DNA from: an uncultured Armatimonadota bacterium
Lineage (GTDB): Bacteria > Armatimonadota > UBA5829 > DTJY01
DNA length: 43,680 bases
Reading direction: 5' to 3'
NCBI GenBank assembly: GCA_937875395.1
Contig: CALNCU010000229.1
Span: 1-43,680, forward strand
A model generated the notes under the pieces. That model had not been told where the DNA came from, made no database searches, and saw only the letters and a program-made list of their open reading frames with translations. Below are positions 36,446-43,680 of the stretch, piece after piece. Both the position numbers and the translations under genes were made by a program. Numbering within the stretch: position 1 is the first letter of the stretch; each line of letters begins with the position of its first letter.

Positions 36446-38824
36446 TTACTCGGTCTCTGCCTCCGGCGGCTCCTTGTAGTCGCAGCTTTCAGAGGAGCAG
36501 GCTATACCCTGGGATTTTCCCCTGTACTGTTTTTCAACCAGTACGGAGCTGCACTTGGGGCACTTTCTATCTAACGGTTTGTTCCAGGATACAAAGGAGC
36601 AGTCCGGGTAGCGGCTGCATCCGTAGAAGAGTTTGCCGTGCTTGCTCCTGCGTTCTATTATATCTCCCGTGCAACCTTCCGTGGGGCATTTTACCCCCAC
36701 CGGTTTTGGCTGCGAGATAATGGTTTTGCATTTGGGGTAGCCGGAACAGCCCAAAAACTCCCCATACCTTCCCTGGCGGCGCACAAGCGGTTTGCCGCAG
36801 TTGGGGCAAATGCCGGCAGATTCCGTCTCTCCCGGTGCGCCCTCTGCGCCTTCGCCTTCCTGCACCTTTGTGCGGGAGACAAACTGGCACTGCGGCGCGT
36901 GGCTGCATTTTAGGCGGCCGCTTCCGGGGCTTGTTTCCACCATCTCTCCGCCGCAGCCCGGTACGGGGCATGCTTCGCCTGCGCCGCGGCTTACCACCGT
37001 CTTGCACTTGGGGTAGCCGGAACAGCCCAGGAATTTGCCGTAGCGGCTCTCTCTTATTACAAGCGGTTTGCCGCAGTTAGGGCATGCTTCGCCCGTCTCC
37101 TGCGGGGGAGTTTTAAGTGATTCCATGTTTGCTTTGGCATCTTCAAGGGATTTTGCAAAGGGTTCCCAGAACCGGCTTATAACCTTCTCCCAGTCTATAT
37201 CTCCCTCTGCCACTTCATCCAGTTCCGTCTCTACCTCTGCGGTAAACTCTTCTCCCATGACTTTTGGAAAGTGTTTTACCAGCAGATCTGTAACGGTAAA
37301 GCCAAGGTCTGTGGGCTTGAACTTTTTCTCTTCAAGCTCCACATATTTTCTATCTATAATTGTAGAGATAATGGCGGCGTAGGTGCTTGGACGCCCTATG
37401 CCCTTCTCTTCCAGGGCCTTTACAAGCGTGGCCTCTGTGTATCTTGACGGAGGCTCTGTAAAGTGCTGCTTGGGCAGAAGCTCTATAAGGCGCAGAACAT
37501 CGTCTTTAGAGAGCTTGGGGAGCTGCCCTTCTTCCTCTTCTTCCTCCTGCCCGGGGGATGCATCGCGGCCTTCCGTGTAGAGCACGGTGAAGCCGGGGAA
37601 CTTTACGGTGGAGCCGGTGGCGCGGAAGGTGTAGTCCGCCGCGCTTATATCTACCGTTACAATATCCATTACAAGCGATGCCATCTGGCTTGCCAGGAAC
37701 CGCTGCCAGATAAGTCTGTAGAGTCTGGCCTGGTCGCGGGAGAGAAACTTGTCTATGTCTTTGGGCCTTCTAAGGACGGATGTTGGGCGCACGGCCTCAT
37801 GCGCGTCCTGGGCGGATTTTTTAGACTTGTACTGCCTGGGCGAGGCGGGAACAAACTCCTTCCCGTATTCGGAGAGGATGAACTCCCGCGCCTGGGAGAC
37901 GGCCTCTCCTGCCACGCGGGTTGAATCTGTTCTCATGTAGGTGATAAGGCCCACGGAGCCTTCGCTTCCCAGGCCTACCCCTTCGTAGAGGGTCTGAGCC
38001 ACGCTCATGGTCTTTTTATTGGAGAACCCCAGCTTCCTGGATGCCTCCTGCTGAAGGGTGCTTGTAATAAACGGGGCCGCCGGGTTGCGTTTCTGCTCCC
38101 GTTCCTTTACGCCGGAGACTGTATAAGAGGCTCCTTCAAGTTCTGCAAGGACTCTCTTTGCATCCGCCTCTACTCCCAGCTTAATCTTTTTGCCGGCTTT
38201 TTCAATAAGCTTTGCGGAGAAGGTTTTATCATCTTTGGCAAGGCGGGCGGTGACGGACCAGTATTCTTCCGGCACAAAGGCCAGTATCTGGCGTTCCCTG
38301 TCACAGACAAGGCGTACGGCCACGCTCTGCACGCGCCCGGCGGAGAGTCCTTTTTTTACCTTTGACCAGAGAAGCGGGCTGAGCTTGTATCCTACAAGCC
38401 TGTCCAGCACGCGACGCGCCTGCTGCGCGTCTACAAGATCTTCGTTCACTTCTCTGGGATGATCCAGCGCATCTTTAACCGCACTCTTTGTTATCTCGTT
38501 AAACTCTATGCGTTTTGCATCTTTGATCTTAAGGGCCTGCTCAAGATGCCATGCTATGGCCTCGCCCTCCCGGTCGGGGTCTGTGGCAAGATAGACCTGT
38601 TTGGCGCCCGACACGGCCTTTTTAAGGTGAGAGAGCACCGTTCTGCGCTCCGGGATGGAGACGTATTTGGGCTTAAACCCATCGCCCACATCCACGCCCA
38701 GCTGATTTTTGGGCAGGTCGCGCACGTGGCCCATGGATGCCTCTATGCTGTATTCTTCGCCAAGAAAATTTTTAAGTGTTTTAGTCTTGGCGGGCGACTC
38801 AACTATAATAAGAGATTTTGACAT
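36446..38824 (-). CDS. topA: DNA topoisomerase I
   Basis: 792 aa. The Toprim domain opens with IIVESPAKTKTL and has the acidic triad segment TDPDREGEAIAW. The active-site Tyr is Y296 in ITYMRTDSTR. Core motifs such as KGLSAGRVQSVA and GIGRPSTYA are intact. The C-terminus carries five Cys4 zinc-ribbon-type repeats, each around 30-45 residues (for example CPNCGKPL...GCSGYPKC). The common number is three to four, so the tail is on the rich side. It relaxes negative supercoils. hydF follows after ten bases. Confidence 0.97.
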   Translation of the reverse strand: MSKSLIIVESPAKTKTLKNFLGEEYSIEASMGHVRDLPKNQLGVDVGDGFKPKYVSIPERRTVLSHLKKAVSGAKQVYLATDPDREGEAIAWHLEQALKIKDAKRIEFNEITKSAVKDALDHPREVNEDLVDAQQARRVLDRLVGYKLSPLLWSKVKKGLSAGRVQSVAVRLVCDRERQILAFVPEEYWSVTARLAKDDKTFSAKLIEKAGKKIKLGVEADAKRVLAELEGASYTVSGVKEREQKRNPAAPFITSTLQQEASRKLGFSNKKTMSVAQTLYEGVGLGSEGSVGLITYMRTDSTRVAGEAVSQAREFILSEYGKEFVPASPRQYKSKKSAQDAHEAVRPTSVLRRPKDIDKFLSRDQARLYRLIWQRFLASQMASLVMDIVTVDISAADYTFRATGSTVKFPGFTVLYTEGRDASPGQEEEEEEGQLPKLSKDDVLRLIELLPKQHFTEPPSRYTEATLVKALEEKGIGRPSTYAAIISTIIDRKYVELEEKKFKPTDLGFTVTDLLVKHFPKVMGEEFTAEVETELDEVAEGDIDWEKVISRFWEPFAKSLEDAKANMESLKTPPQETGEACPNCGKPLVIRESRYGKFLGCSGYPKCKTVVSRGAGEACPVPGCGGEMVETSPGSGRLKCSHAPQCQFVSRTKVQEGEGAEGAPGETESAGICPNCGKPLVRRQGRYGEFLGCSGYPKCKTIISQPKPVGVKCPTEGCTGDIIERRSKHGKLFYGCSRYPDCSFVSWNKPLDRKCPKCSSVLVEKQYRGKSQGIACSSESCDYKEPPEAETE

Positions 38825-38895
38825 GTATTCTGAAGCCTCTATATTGTGGTAAGCCGGTAGTAGTGCCGGCGTATACTTGTTAAATCCAGCACTCC

Positions 38896-38923
38896 ATTAT
38901 AGCCGGATTTTTTGCGAATTCAA
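38896..38923 (-). promoter_or_regulatory. Promoter of topA-hydF
   Basis: Read on the minus strand, TTGAAT (38923-38918), a 16-base spacer and a perfect TATAAT (38901-38896). It lies about 72 bases upstream of the topA start. Confidence 0.7.
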
Positions 38924-39125
38924 ATTTGTGCCTGCAACGTTTTTTATTATAAAAACAGGTATGCCAGGCGGCACATTATTTAAACATAAACAGGCGCGTC
39001 ATGCAAGTGCAGGCCATGGGTGCAGAGGGGGATGGAAGGTTTTCCTGTATATGCCCGGCTAAGTAAAACGGTTAATATCTATGCATGGCCGGAGGGCGCC
39101 ACAGCCGCGATTCCCTCCGTTTATT
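38924..39125. other. Gap between topA promoter and pilT
   Basis: About 200 bases, part of a ~300-base space between the two minus-strand genes. Apart from the topA promoter and the hairpin behind pilT I see nothing in it. Confidence 0.5.
39090..39119 (-). terminator. Hairpin directly downstream of pilT
   Basis: CGGAGGG (39090-39096) and CCCTCCG (39113-39119) form a 7-bp stem starting six bases after the pilT stop on the minus strand. No T tract follows on the minus strand; TTTATTTTA is on the plus-strand side. It is a terminator only by position. Confidence 0.4.
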
Positions 39126-40226
39126 TTACCTTCTCTGCCCTTTTGCCATCTGCGCCTGGGCTAAGCGGAGCTTTTCTTGCAGTTCATCCGGCTTGGCTGC
39201 AGATTCCATCATCTTCTCCTGGCTGATAAGGCCCTTGCTGAATCTATCCCAAAGGCTTGCATCCATGGTCTGCATACCGTACTGCTGCCCAGTTTGAATG
39301 GTGGAGTAGATTGCATGAGTCTTCTTTTCGCGGATGTTATGCTGAATGGCCGGAGTACAGAACATTAGCTCGTAGATGGCTATTCGGCCGCTTCCATCCT
39401 TTTTGGGAAGGAGGAGCTGGGAGAGAACGCCTATCAGGTTACCGGCAAGCTGCGCCCTTATCTGTTCCTGCTGCTCGTACGGGAATACGTCTGTGATACG
39501 GTCTATGGTCCTTGCTGCGCTTGTGGTGTGCAGGGTTGAGAAAACCAGGTGTCCGGTCTCTGCCGCGGTGATGGCTGCAGAGATTGTTGCCAGGTCTCGC
39601 ATTTCTCCTACAAGGATTATGTCCGGGTCCTGCCTTAGGGCCTTGACTATTCCCTGGTCAAATGTGGGCACATCGTTTCCTACTTCCCTTTGCGTAACTA
39701 CGGATTTTTTGTGGTTGTGATAGTATTCTATAGGGTCTTCAATTGTAATTATATGGGTTTCACGGTTTGTATTCATGTAGTCTATCATGGTGGCCAGAGT
39801 GGTTGTTTTACCGGAACCGGTAGGCCCGGTTACCAGGAAAAGCCCTCTTGGCGCATGCAAAACCTTCTGAACGCTGGCAGGAAGCCCCAACTCTTCAAAG
39901 GAGCGCAGTTTGTTAGGGATAAGCCTCATATTAAGCGCAACGGTGCCCTTCTGGCGGAAAAGACTCACCCTGAAGCGGGCCTTGTCCTCATAGGCAAAAC
40001 CATAGTCGGCGCCGTTTACCTGCTCAAACTCTGCCATGGATCGGGACGGGGTTATATCCTGCGCTACCTGTTCCGTTCTTTCCGGGGTGAGATCGCCGAA
40101 CTCGTCAAGCCGGACAAGGCGGCCTCTTGATCTGACGGTGGGAGGCTCTCCGACAAGCATATGGAGGTCTGAGCCGTCTACCTCAATCATACGGTCAAGA
40201 AGGTCGGGAACGTGAATTCTATCCAT
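39126..40226 (-). CDS. pilT: Type IV pilus retraction ATPase PilT
   Basis: 366 aa from ATG at 40226, which has AGAGG seven bases upstream; the 32-codon extension to 40322 would run through the promoter. Starts with the PilT/PilU-like N-domain (RMIEVDGSDLHMLVGEPP). Walker A is GPTGSGKTT, the Asp box is ITIEDPIEYYH, Walker B reads DPDIILVGEMRDL, and the His box is GHLVFSTLHTTSA. AIRNLIREx-type sequence at the end is replaced by IQHNIREKKTHAI. Hexameric cytoplasmic motor that pulls pili in for twitching, adhesion or DNA uptake. The other pil genes are not nearby; a pseudopilin lies 2.1 kb to the right. Confidence 0.95.
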   Translation of the reverse strand: MDRIHVPDLLDRMIEVDGSDLHMLVGEPPTVRSRGRLVRLDEFGDLTPERTEQVAQDITPSRSMAEFEQVNGADYGFAYEDKARFRVSLFRQKGTVALNMRLIPNKLRSFEELGLPASVQKVLHAPRGLFLVTGPTGSGKTTTLATMIDYMNTNRETHIITIEDPIEYYHNHKKSVVTQREVGNDVPTFDQGIVKALRQDPDIILVGEMRDLATISAAITAAETGHLVFSTLHTTSAARTIDRITDVFPYEQQEQIRAQLAGNLIGVLSQLLLPKKDGSGRIAIYELMFCTPAIQHNIREKKTHAIYSTIQTGQQYGMQTMDASLWDRFSKGLISQEKMMESAAKPDELQEKLRLAQAQMAKGQRR

Positions 40227-40292
40227 TACAATCCTCTCCGCAAAAAGCAAGCTCGCGCCGGGTTGCCGAGCCGTGTATTTATAATTTATATT

Positions 40293-40322
40293 ATTATCAT
40301 ATTTTCCCGGCAGTAATGTCAA
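40293..40322 (-). promoter_or_regulatory. Promoter of pilT
   Basis: On the minus strand TTGACA (40322-40317) and GATAAT (40298-40293) are 18 bases apart, with the start codon 67 bases further on. Its -35 box lies seven bases from that of the divergent promoter. Confidence 0.65.
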
Positions 40323-40329
40323 CGCATGC

Positions 40330-40358
40330 TTGACGGTTGGGTCTTTACCGGATATAAT
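40330..40358 (+). promoter_or_regulatory. Promoter of the anti-sigma kinase-like gene
   Basis: TTGACG (40330-40335), a 17-base spacer and a perfect TATAAT (40353-40358), 65 bases upstream of the start at 40424. Confidence 0.75.
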
Positions 40359-40423
40359 AAGCCCATCAGCTCTTAAAAGCTATACATGCAAGCTGGTAAT
40401 CAATATATTACCGAGGTAGACCC

Positions 40424-40849
40424 ATGCAGACTGCAGACATACCCGTTGTTGAAATCCAGATGCCCTCAGATGCCTCGGAATGTTATAAGCTTCGTAAAGT
40501 TGTATGCCGCCTCGCCTCCGCCACCCTTCATGATCCCGCCGCAGTTGCAGATGTTGAACTTGCTGTTGGAGAAGCGTTCGGCAACGCCGTAAGGCACGGC
40601 GCAAAGGGCGGCAAGGTTTCTGTGCGGGTTGAACCGCACAGGCACCGCGAACTTGCCGTAGAGATGGCGTACAGCAGCAGCCCGTTTGATACCACAGTAA
40701 CGTATCCCCAGAATATCCTTGAAGGCAAGGGCGGGTTTGGGCGCTACATTATGCGCCAGATATTAGACGGTATGGATTATTCTTTTGACGACAACGGCGG
40801 TACCACGCTGCGCATGACAAAGCGGTACCGGCGGATGAGAAAGCGTTAG
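40424..40849 (+). CDS. Anti-sigma regulatory factor (RsbW/SpoIIAB-like serine kinase)
   Basis: 141 aa, a single HATPase_c_2 domain. The N box is VGEAFGNAVRHG (about residues 48-59), followed by strands in VSVRVEPHRHRELAVEM and the G-rich lid segment EGKGGFGRYIMRQILDGMDY. The C-terminus is basic. Such proteins bind a sigma factor and phosphorylate an anti-sigma antagonist, or act in related partner-switch modules. No sigma factor or STAS antagonist gene is next to it, so the partners are unknown. The SpoIIE-type phosphatase at 33975 is a conceivable counterpart. GAGG lies eight bases upstream of ATG. Confidence 0.88.
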   Translation: MQTADIPVVEIQMPSDASECYKLRKVVCRLASATLHDPAAVADVELAVGEAFGNAVRHGAKGGKVSVRVEPHRHRELAVEMAYSSSPFDTTVTYPQNILEGKGGFGRYIMRQILDGMDYSFDDNGGTTLRMTKRYRRMRKR

Positions 40850-40914
40850 TTATTAACCGGCCCAGGTTTTTTATAGGGCTGCAAATAGAACATATGTTTG
40901 CCGGAGGGTGGAAG

Positions 40915-41769
40915 ATGAGGAAAACTGCAAGGCTGCGCAGTCCCATAAAATGGTTTGGGGGAAAGGGGAGCATGACGGCAAAACTGCTGCCCCTCATCCC
41001 CCGGCACAGCATGTATGTAGAAGTCTTTGGCGGTGGCGCAAGCCTGCTCTTTGCAAAGCCCCCGGCGTTAAAAGAGGTATATAACGATCTGGATGACGGC
41101 GCGGTGGGTTTCTTTAGGGTGCTTAAGGATGAGTCCAAGTTTGAGCGCCTCTTCACCCTTGCCCGGCTCACCCCTTACAGCCGGGAGGAGTACGATCTGT
41201 GCCGCCGCACATGGGAGGCGTGCACAGACGATGTGGAGCGGGCCTACAGGTGGTTTGTGGTGGCCCGGATGAGCTTTAGCGGGCGTTTTGGATGCGGCTG
41301 GAGCAGCGTTATATCATCCAGCGCGCGGGGGATGGCCAGCACATCAAGCTCCTGGCTTGGGGCGCTCCGCACGCTCCCTCTTGCGCACAAGCGCCTGCAG
41401 AATGTAGCAATTGAGCAGCAGGATTTCAGGCAGATTCTGGCGGCGTATGATTCCCCTCAAACGTTCTTTTACCTTGATCCGCCCTACGTGCCGGATACTA
41501 GAAGGGCGGGAGAATACCGGCACGAACTCTGCGGAGAAGACCACGCGGAGCTTGTGCAAATGCTCCTCTCTGCAAAGGGGCGGTGCATGCTCTCCGGGTA
41601 TGCCCACCCGGTTTACAGGCCGCTTGAACTATCCGGCTGGAGAAGGATAGACTTCCCGGTGGCGTGCCAGGCCGTGGGGCGAACAAGGGCCGCCGGTCTT
41701 ATGGGTGAAGGCCGGGTAAAATCTTTGCAGCCAAGGGTAGAAACTCTATGGATAAGCCCCGTTCAATAG
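40915..41769 (+). CDS. D12-class DNA adenine N6-methyltransferase (Dam family)
   Basis: 284 aa from ATG at 40915, preceded by GGAGG at a spacing of seven; a reading starting seven codons earlier has no such site. AdoMet-binding motifs: PIKWFGGKG (motif X), YVEVFGGGASLLF (motif I), and the catalytic D188-P-P-Y191 (motif IV). The target-recognition part lies between (about 85-160), including WFVVARMSFSGRFG. Related enzymes are Dam and phage-type solitary methylases. No restriction endonuclease gene is seen beside it, so it is a solitary methylase in this window. Its target is unknown; GATC is only a family-based guess. Confidence 0.9.
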   Translation: MRKTARLRSPIKWFGGKGSMTAKLLPLIPRHSMYVEVFGGGASLLFAKPPALKEVYNDLDDGAVGFFRVLKDESKFERLFTLARLTPYSREEYDLCRRTWEACTDDVERAYRWFVVARMSFSGRFGCGWSSVISSSARGMASTSSSWLGALRTLPLAHKRLQNVAIEQQDFRQILAAYDSPQTFFYLDPPYVPDTRRAGEYRHELCGEDHAELVQMLLSAKGRCMLSGYAHPVYRPLELSGWRRIDFPVACQAVGRTRAAGLMGEGRVKSLQPRVETLWISPVQ

Positions 41770-41811
41770 AGTTTACGCGGCTGCCAAATAAGATACGGAG
41801 GGTTTAACGGC

Positions 41812-42318
41812 ATGTGGCATGTATCTCTTCCCGTATGGGAGTTTGCGATAAGAGGGATAGTTGTATATGCTGCTGTGCTTCTGCTGCTTCGTCTTGGTGG
41901 AAAGCGGCAGATAGGCCAGATGGGCGCGGGCGAGTTTGTGGCTATCCTGTTAATAAGCAATGCCGTGCAAAATGCCATGAACGGCGGGGACAACTCCATA
42001 ACCGGAGGCCTGGTGCTTGCAACGGTTATAATATTGTTCAGCGTCTCCTTTGCGTATATGGCATACAGATCCAAGCGCTTTGAGAATTTTATTCAGGGCA
42101 CGCCTACCCTTCTTATCCACAACGGACGTTTAATCCAAAAGAATATGGAAAAAGAGCTGATGAATCAGAGGGATATTAAAATCATACTTCGGCGGCAGGG
42201 CATACATGAGTTCCAGGATGTTGCGGAAGCAGTGCTTGAAAGCGACGGCTCTGTAAGCGTGACAAGGAAATCAGACCTGATACACGAACATCCGGCGGAT
42301 AACGCATCCCCTGGGTGA
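41812..42318 (+). CDS. DUF421 (YetF-like) membrane protein
   Basis: 168 aa. Two or three N-terminal membrane helices (about 12-32, 42-60 and 63-83). Typical family motifs: RLGGKRQIGQMGAGEFVAILLISN and FENFIQGTPTLLIHNGRL. The cytoplasmic C-terminal part (about 90-155) has the DUF421 alpha/beta repeat with LRRQGIHEFQDVAEAVLESDGSVSV. Function of the family is poorly defined. It lies 42 bases after the methylase with GGAGGG nine bases before ATG, so the two may form a short operon that also might include 40424. Confidence 0.93.
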   Translation: MWHVSLPVWEFAIRGIVVYAAVLLLLRLGGKRQIGQMGAGEFVAILLISNAVQNAMNGGDNSITGGLVLATVIILFSVSFAYMAYRSKRFENFIQGTPTLLIHNGRLIQKNMEKELMNQRDIKIILRRQGIHEFQDVAEAVLESDGSVSVTRKSDLIHEHPADNASPG

Positions 42319-42327
42319 ATTGAGCGG

Positions 42328-42355
42328 CCGGGAGAGGGCGCCCGCCCCCTCCCGG
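42328..42355. terminator. Hairpin between convergent genes
   Basis: CCGGGAG (42328-42334) pairs with CTCCCGG (42349-42355), and GGGCG with CGCCC inside. It sits between the DUF421 stop (42318) and the pseudopilin stop (42364). No T tract on either side; probably a bidirectional stop by position. Confidence 0.55.
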
Positions 42356-42363
42356 AGAAGGTT

Positions 42364-42969
42364 CTACGGCCAGTTTTCCGTGTTATGCATGTTTACCGGA
42401 CTGATCGTCTGATCCCACTTTATCCATTTTGCATGACCGTCGCAAAAACCGTAGACGGCGCCTCCGTTATGCCTGTCCGCGGCAATTGCTCCCTCCCAAC
42501 CGTCCGGGGCTTCGCCATCTACAGTAAAGGCATGATAATCTTCGTCATCATGGTTTTTCGCCCGCTCTGCAATGCAAATCTGGTCTGCAGGATTAAGTAT
42601 CTTTGCCATGCTGGTACCGTGGCAGCAGTAGGCATTTATAATGTAATCAGTGGCAATGTTATGCGCCGTAGCAGAGTTATCCTGGTTCATAAAAGATGGA
42701 CACTTAAACACGTTATCGCTCTTTATGTAAGGCTGCAGCAGTTTGTACCAATGGCAGAATCCGGCGGATTCATCTGTGATAAGGTATGAATCGTCATAAT
42801 CCTGCGCGTACATTAGAATCGCCTGGCTTATCTGCTTTACGTTAGATGTGCAGGCCGCCTGCCTTCCCTTCTCCCTTGCCTGCGCAAATACTGGGAATAG
42901 AATGGCGGCAAGGATAGCAATTATAGCTATAACAACAAGAAGCTCAATAAGAGTAAATCCCTTTTTCAT
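42364..42969 (-). CDS. Type II/IV pseudopilin, DUF1559-like with H-x9-DG C-terminus
   Basis: 201 aa from ATG at 42969 with AAAGGAG six bases upstream; a longer reading to 43101 has no support. MKKGFTLIELLVVIAIIAIL is a class III signal (cleavage after G4) and the hydrophobic pilin helix. It is followed by FPVFAQAREKGRQAACTSN and a KQISQAILMYAQDYDDSY segment, then a mostly globular domain with several Cys. The C-terminus contains RHNGGAVYGFCDGHAKW, the H-x9-DG motif. Proteins like this are numerous in Armatimonadota and Planctomycetota and may build thin fibres or act as secretion pseudopilins. PilT at 39126 could act on such fibres. Confidence 0.93.
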   Translation of the reverse strand: MKKGFTLIELLVVIAIIAILAAILFPVFAQAREKGRQAACTSNVKQISQAILMYAQDYDDSYLITDESAGFCHWYKLLQPYIKSDNVFKCPSFMNQDNSATAHNIATDYIINAYCCHGTSMAKILNPADQICIAERAKNHDDEDYHAFTVDGEAPDGWEGAIAADRHNGGAVYGFCDGHAKWIKWDQTISPVNMHNTENWP

Positions 42970-43061
42970 CTGTATCTCCTTTTTAATATTTGCCCAAAAC
43001 GGGCATGGCAACGGCCCGGAATGCGCCGGGCGCACCTGTGCGGTTGCCTTATATAGCAGTC

Positions 43062-43454
43062 TTAGGAGATACTTGGCGGAGGGGCTCTTGGTTGCGTGCA
43101 TGGAAAGACAATTATGCCCGGCAGGTGATCTGCGTCAACATATATGCCGGATACCCGGACGGGCGGGGTGAAAGCAGGGCCTGCAGCTTCCGGGCGCCGG
43201 CAAAAGTTCAGCCCCCACTGGCAGGATATACAAGTATCCTTTTGGTGCTTATGGGAGATGGATTTTGCGCTCTGCAAACATAATGTGGAATCGCCGGAGG
43301 AATGAACGGCGGCTGCATGATTGCAGCCGGCCTCCCACACGCCGGTGTGATGGTGCATAAACGGCAGCACGCACACCATGAATGCAAATGCACAGAGCAT
43401 TATCCATGCCAGCGGCGTACTGGAATATTTAATTTTCAGGCCTGTCCATCTCAT
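43062..43454 (-). CDS. Small His/Cys-rich membrane-anchored protein, function unknown
   Basis: 130 aa. One hydrophobic helix (~14-32) is followed directly by LPFMHHH, then a loop with HKHQKDTCISCQW (CxxCxW) and a C-terminal stretch ending QPRAPPPS. The order helix, His cluster, CxxCxW and terminal RAPP is similar to DUF2946-type small proteins that are often near metal-handling genes. The start is uncertain because no strong ribosome binding site is seen at the ATG (43454). It lies 92 bases upstream of the pseudopilin gene on the same strand. It may be a metal- or redox-linked envelope protein. Confidence 0.55.
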   Translation of the reverse strand: MRWTGLKIKYSSTPLAWIMLCAFAFMVCVLPFMHHHTGVWEAGCNHAAAVHSSGDSTLCLQSAKSISHKHQKDTCISCQWGLNFCRRPEAAGPAFTPPVRVSGIYVDADHLPGIIVFPCTQPRAPPPSIS

Positions 43455-43617
43455 GGCATATACGCAAATTTATATTTAATGCACCAGTTATAGTATACCA
43501 GCTTTTACGGTATGCAAGTTCCCGCCGGCAGAATATTTTTGCCGGGTAAAGATGCTGCCGCATGCTAAACTATTTTTCAAATTGCCGGGGTTGTAGCCAC
43601 AAACAGGAATATCGTGA

Positions 43618-43623
43618 TATAAT
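43618..43623 (+). promoter_or_regulatory. -10 box for the gene at the right end
   Basis: A perfect TATAAT, 38 bases before the ATG at 43662. No convincing -35 box: TTGTAG lies 21 bases upstream, which is too far. Confidence 0.45.
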
Positions 43624-43661
43624 AGCGCGAAAGTGATTTATAACCTTAAGGAGTAATAGCC

Positions 43662-43680
43662 ATGGCGCAGGCAGTGGCCG
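43662..43680 (+). CDS. Start of a gene cut by the window end
   Basis: ATG with AAGGAG eight bases upstream; only six codons (MAQAVA) are inside the window. The site and the -10 box make it a credible start, but the product cannot be told. Confidence 0.55.

Overview
The window looks like a chromosomal segment of an anaerobic, fermentative bacterium with a cell envelope that carries type IV pili. The best phylogenetic hint is the pseudopilin at the right end: its N-terminal FPVFAQAREKGRQAACTSN-type sequence and C-terminal H-x9-DG motif are common in Armatimonadota and related lineages. This is an inference from family resemblance, not a placement. Rex, a trimeric [FeFe]-hydrogenase and an archaeal-like chaperonin all fit an anaerobic lifestyle.

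Layout. 1-590 holds the 3' end of a 23S rRNA, a 5S rRNA and a strong terminator. 637-3732 holds a divergent pair: an exported SagB-like nitroreductase and a large membrane protein with an alkaline-phosphatase-like ectodomain. 3731-9275 is a minus-strand stress region: hrcA, an archaeal-like (Group II/III type) chaperonin and grpE form one cluster. It is followed by hsp20 and a secreted repeat protein that end at a terminator. 9366-25224 is a long plus-strand signalling cluster: an OmpR-type response regulator, a gap containing a candidate structured RNA, then four consecutive hybrid histidine kinases of about 1648, 1312, 1013 and 883 aa. 25226-26569 is a convergent polytopic membrane protein.

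26752-36435 is a hydrogen-metabolism island. rex sits behind a near-consensus promoter overlapped by a Rex operator. Then come hydC, hydB and hydA, which encode the three subunits of a group A3, probably electron-bifurcating, hydrogenase. Next are a sensory [FeFe]-hydrogenase-like protein with a PAS domain, an overlapping SpoIIE/PP2C-type phosphatase, and on the opposite strand the maturase hydF, directly downstream of topA. hydE and hydG are not in the window. 39126-43680 holds pilT, a divergent anti-sigma-factor kinase-like gene, a solitary D12-class adenine methylase, a DUF421 membrane protein, a pseudopilin, a small His/Cys-rich membrane protein and the first codons of one more gene.

How the parts may work together. 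Rex should sense NADH/NAD+ and control rex-hydCBA. The sensory hydrogenase plus phosphatase could report H2 or redox state into a Ser/Thr phosphorylation switch. The anti-sigma kinase-like protein at 40424 is a possible but unlinked target. The response regulator and the HPt domain of the first hybrid kinase could serve as shared outputs for the kinase array. The most unusual items are the archaeal-like chaperonin in an hrcA-grpE cluster, the H2-sensor/phosphatase pair, the four-kinase array and the unassigned structured RNA in front of it.
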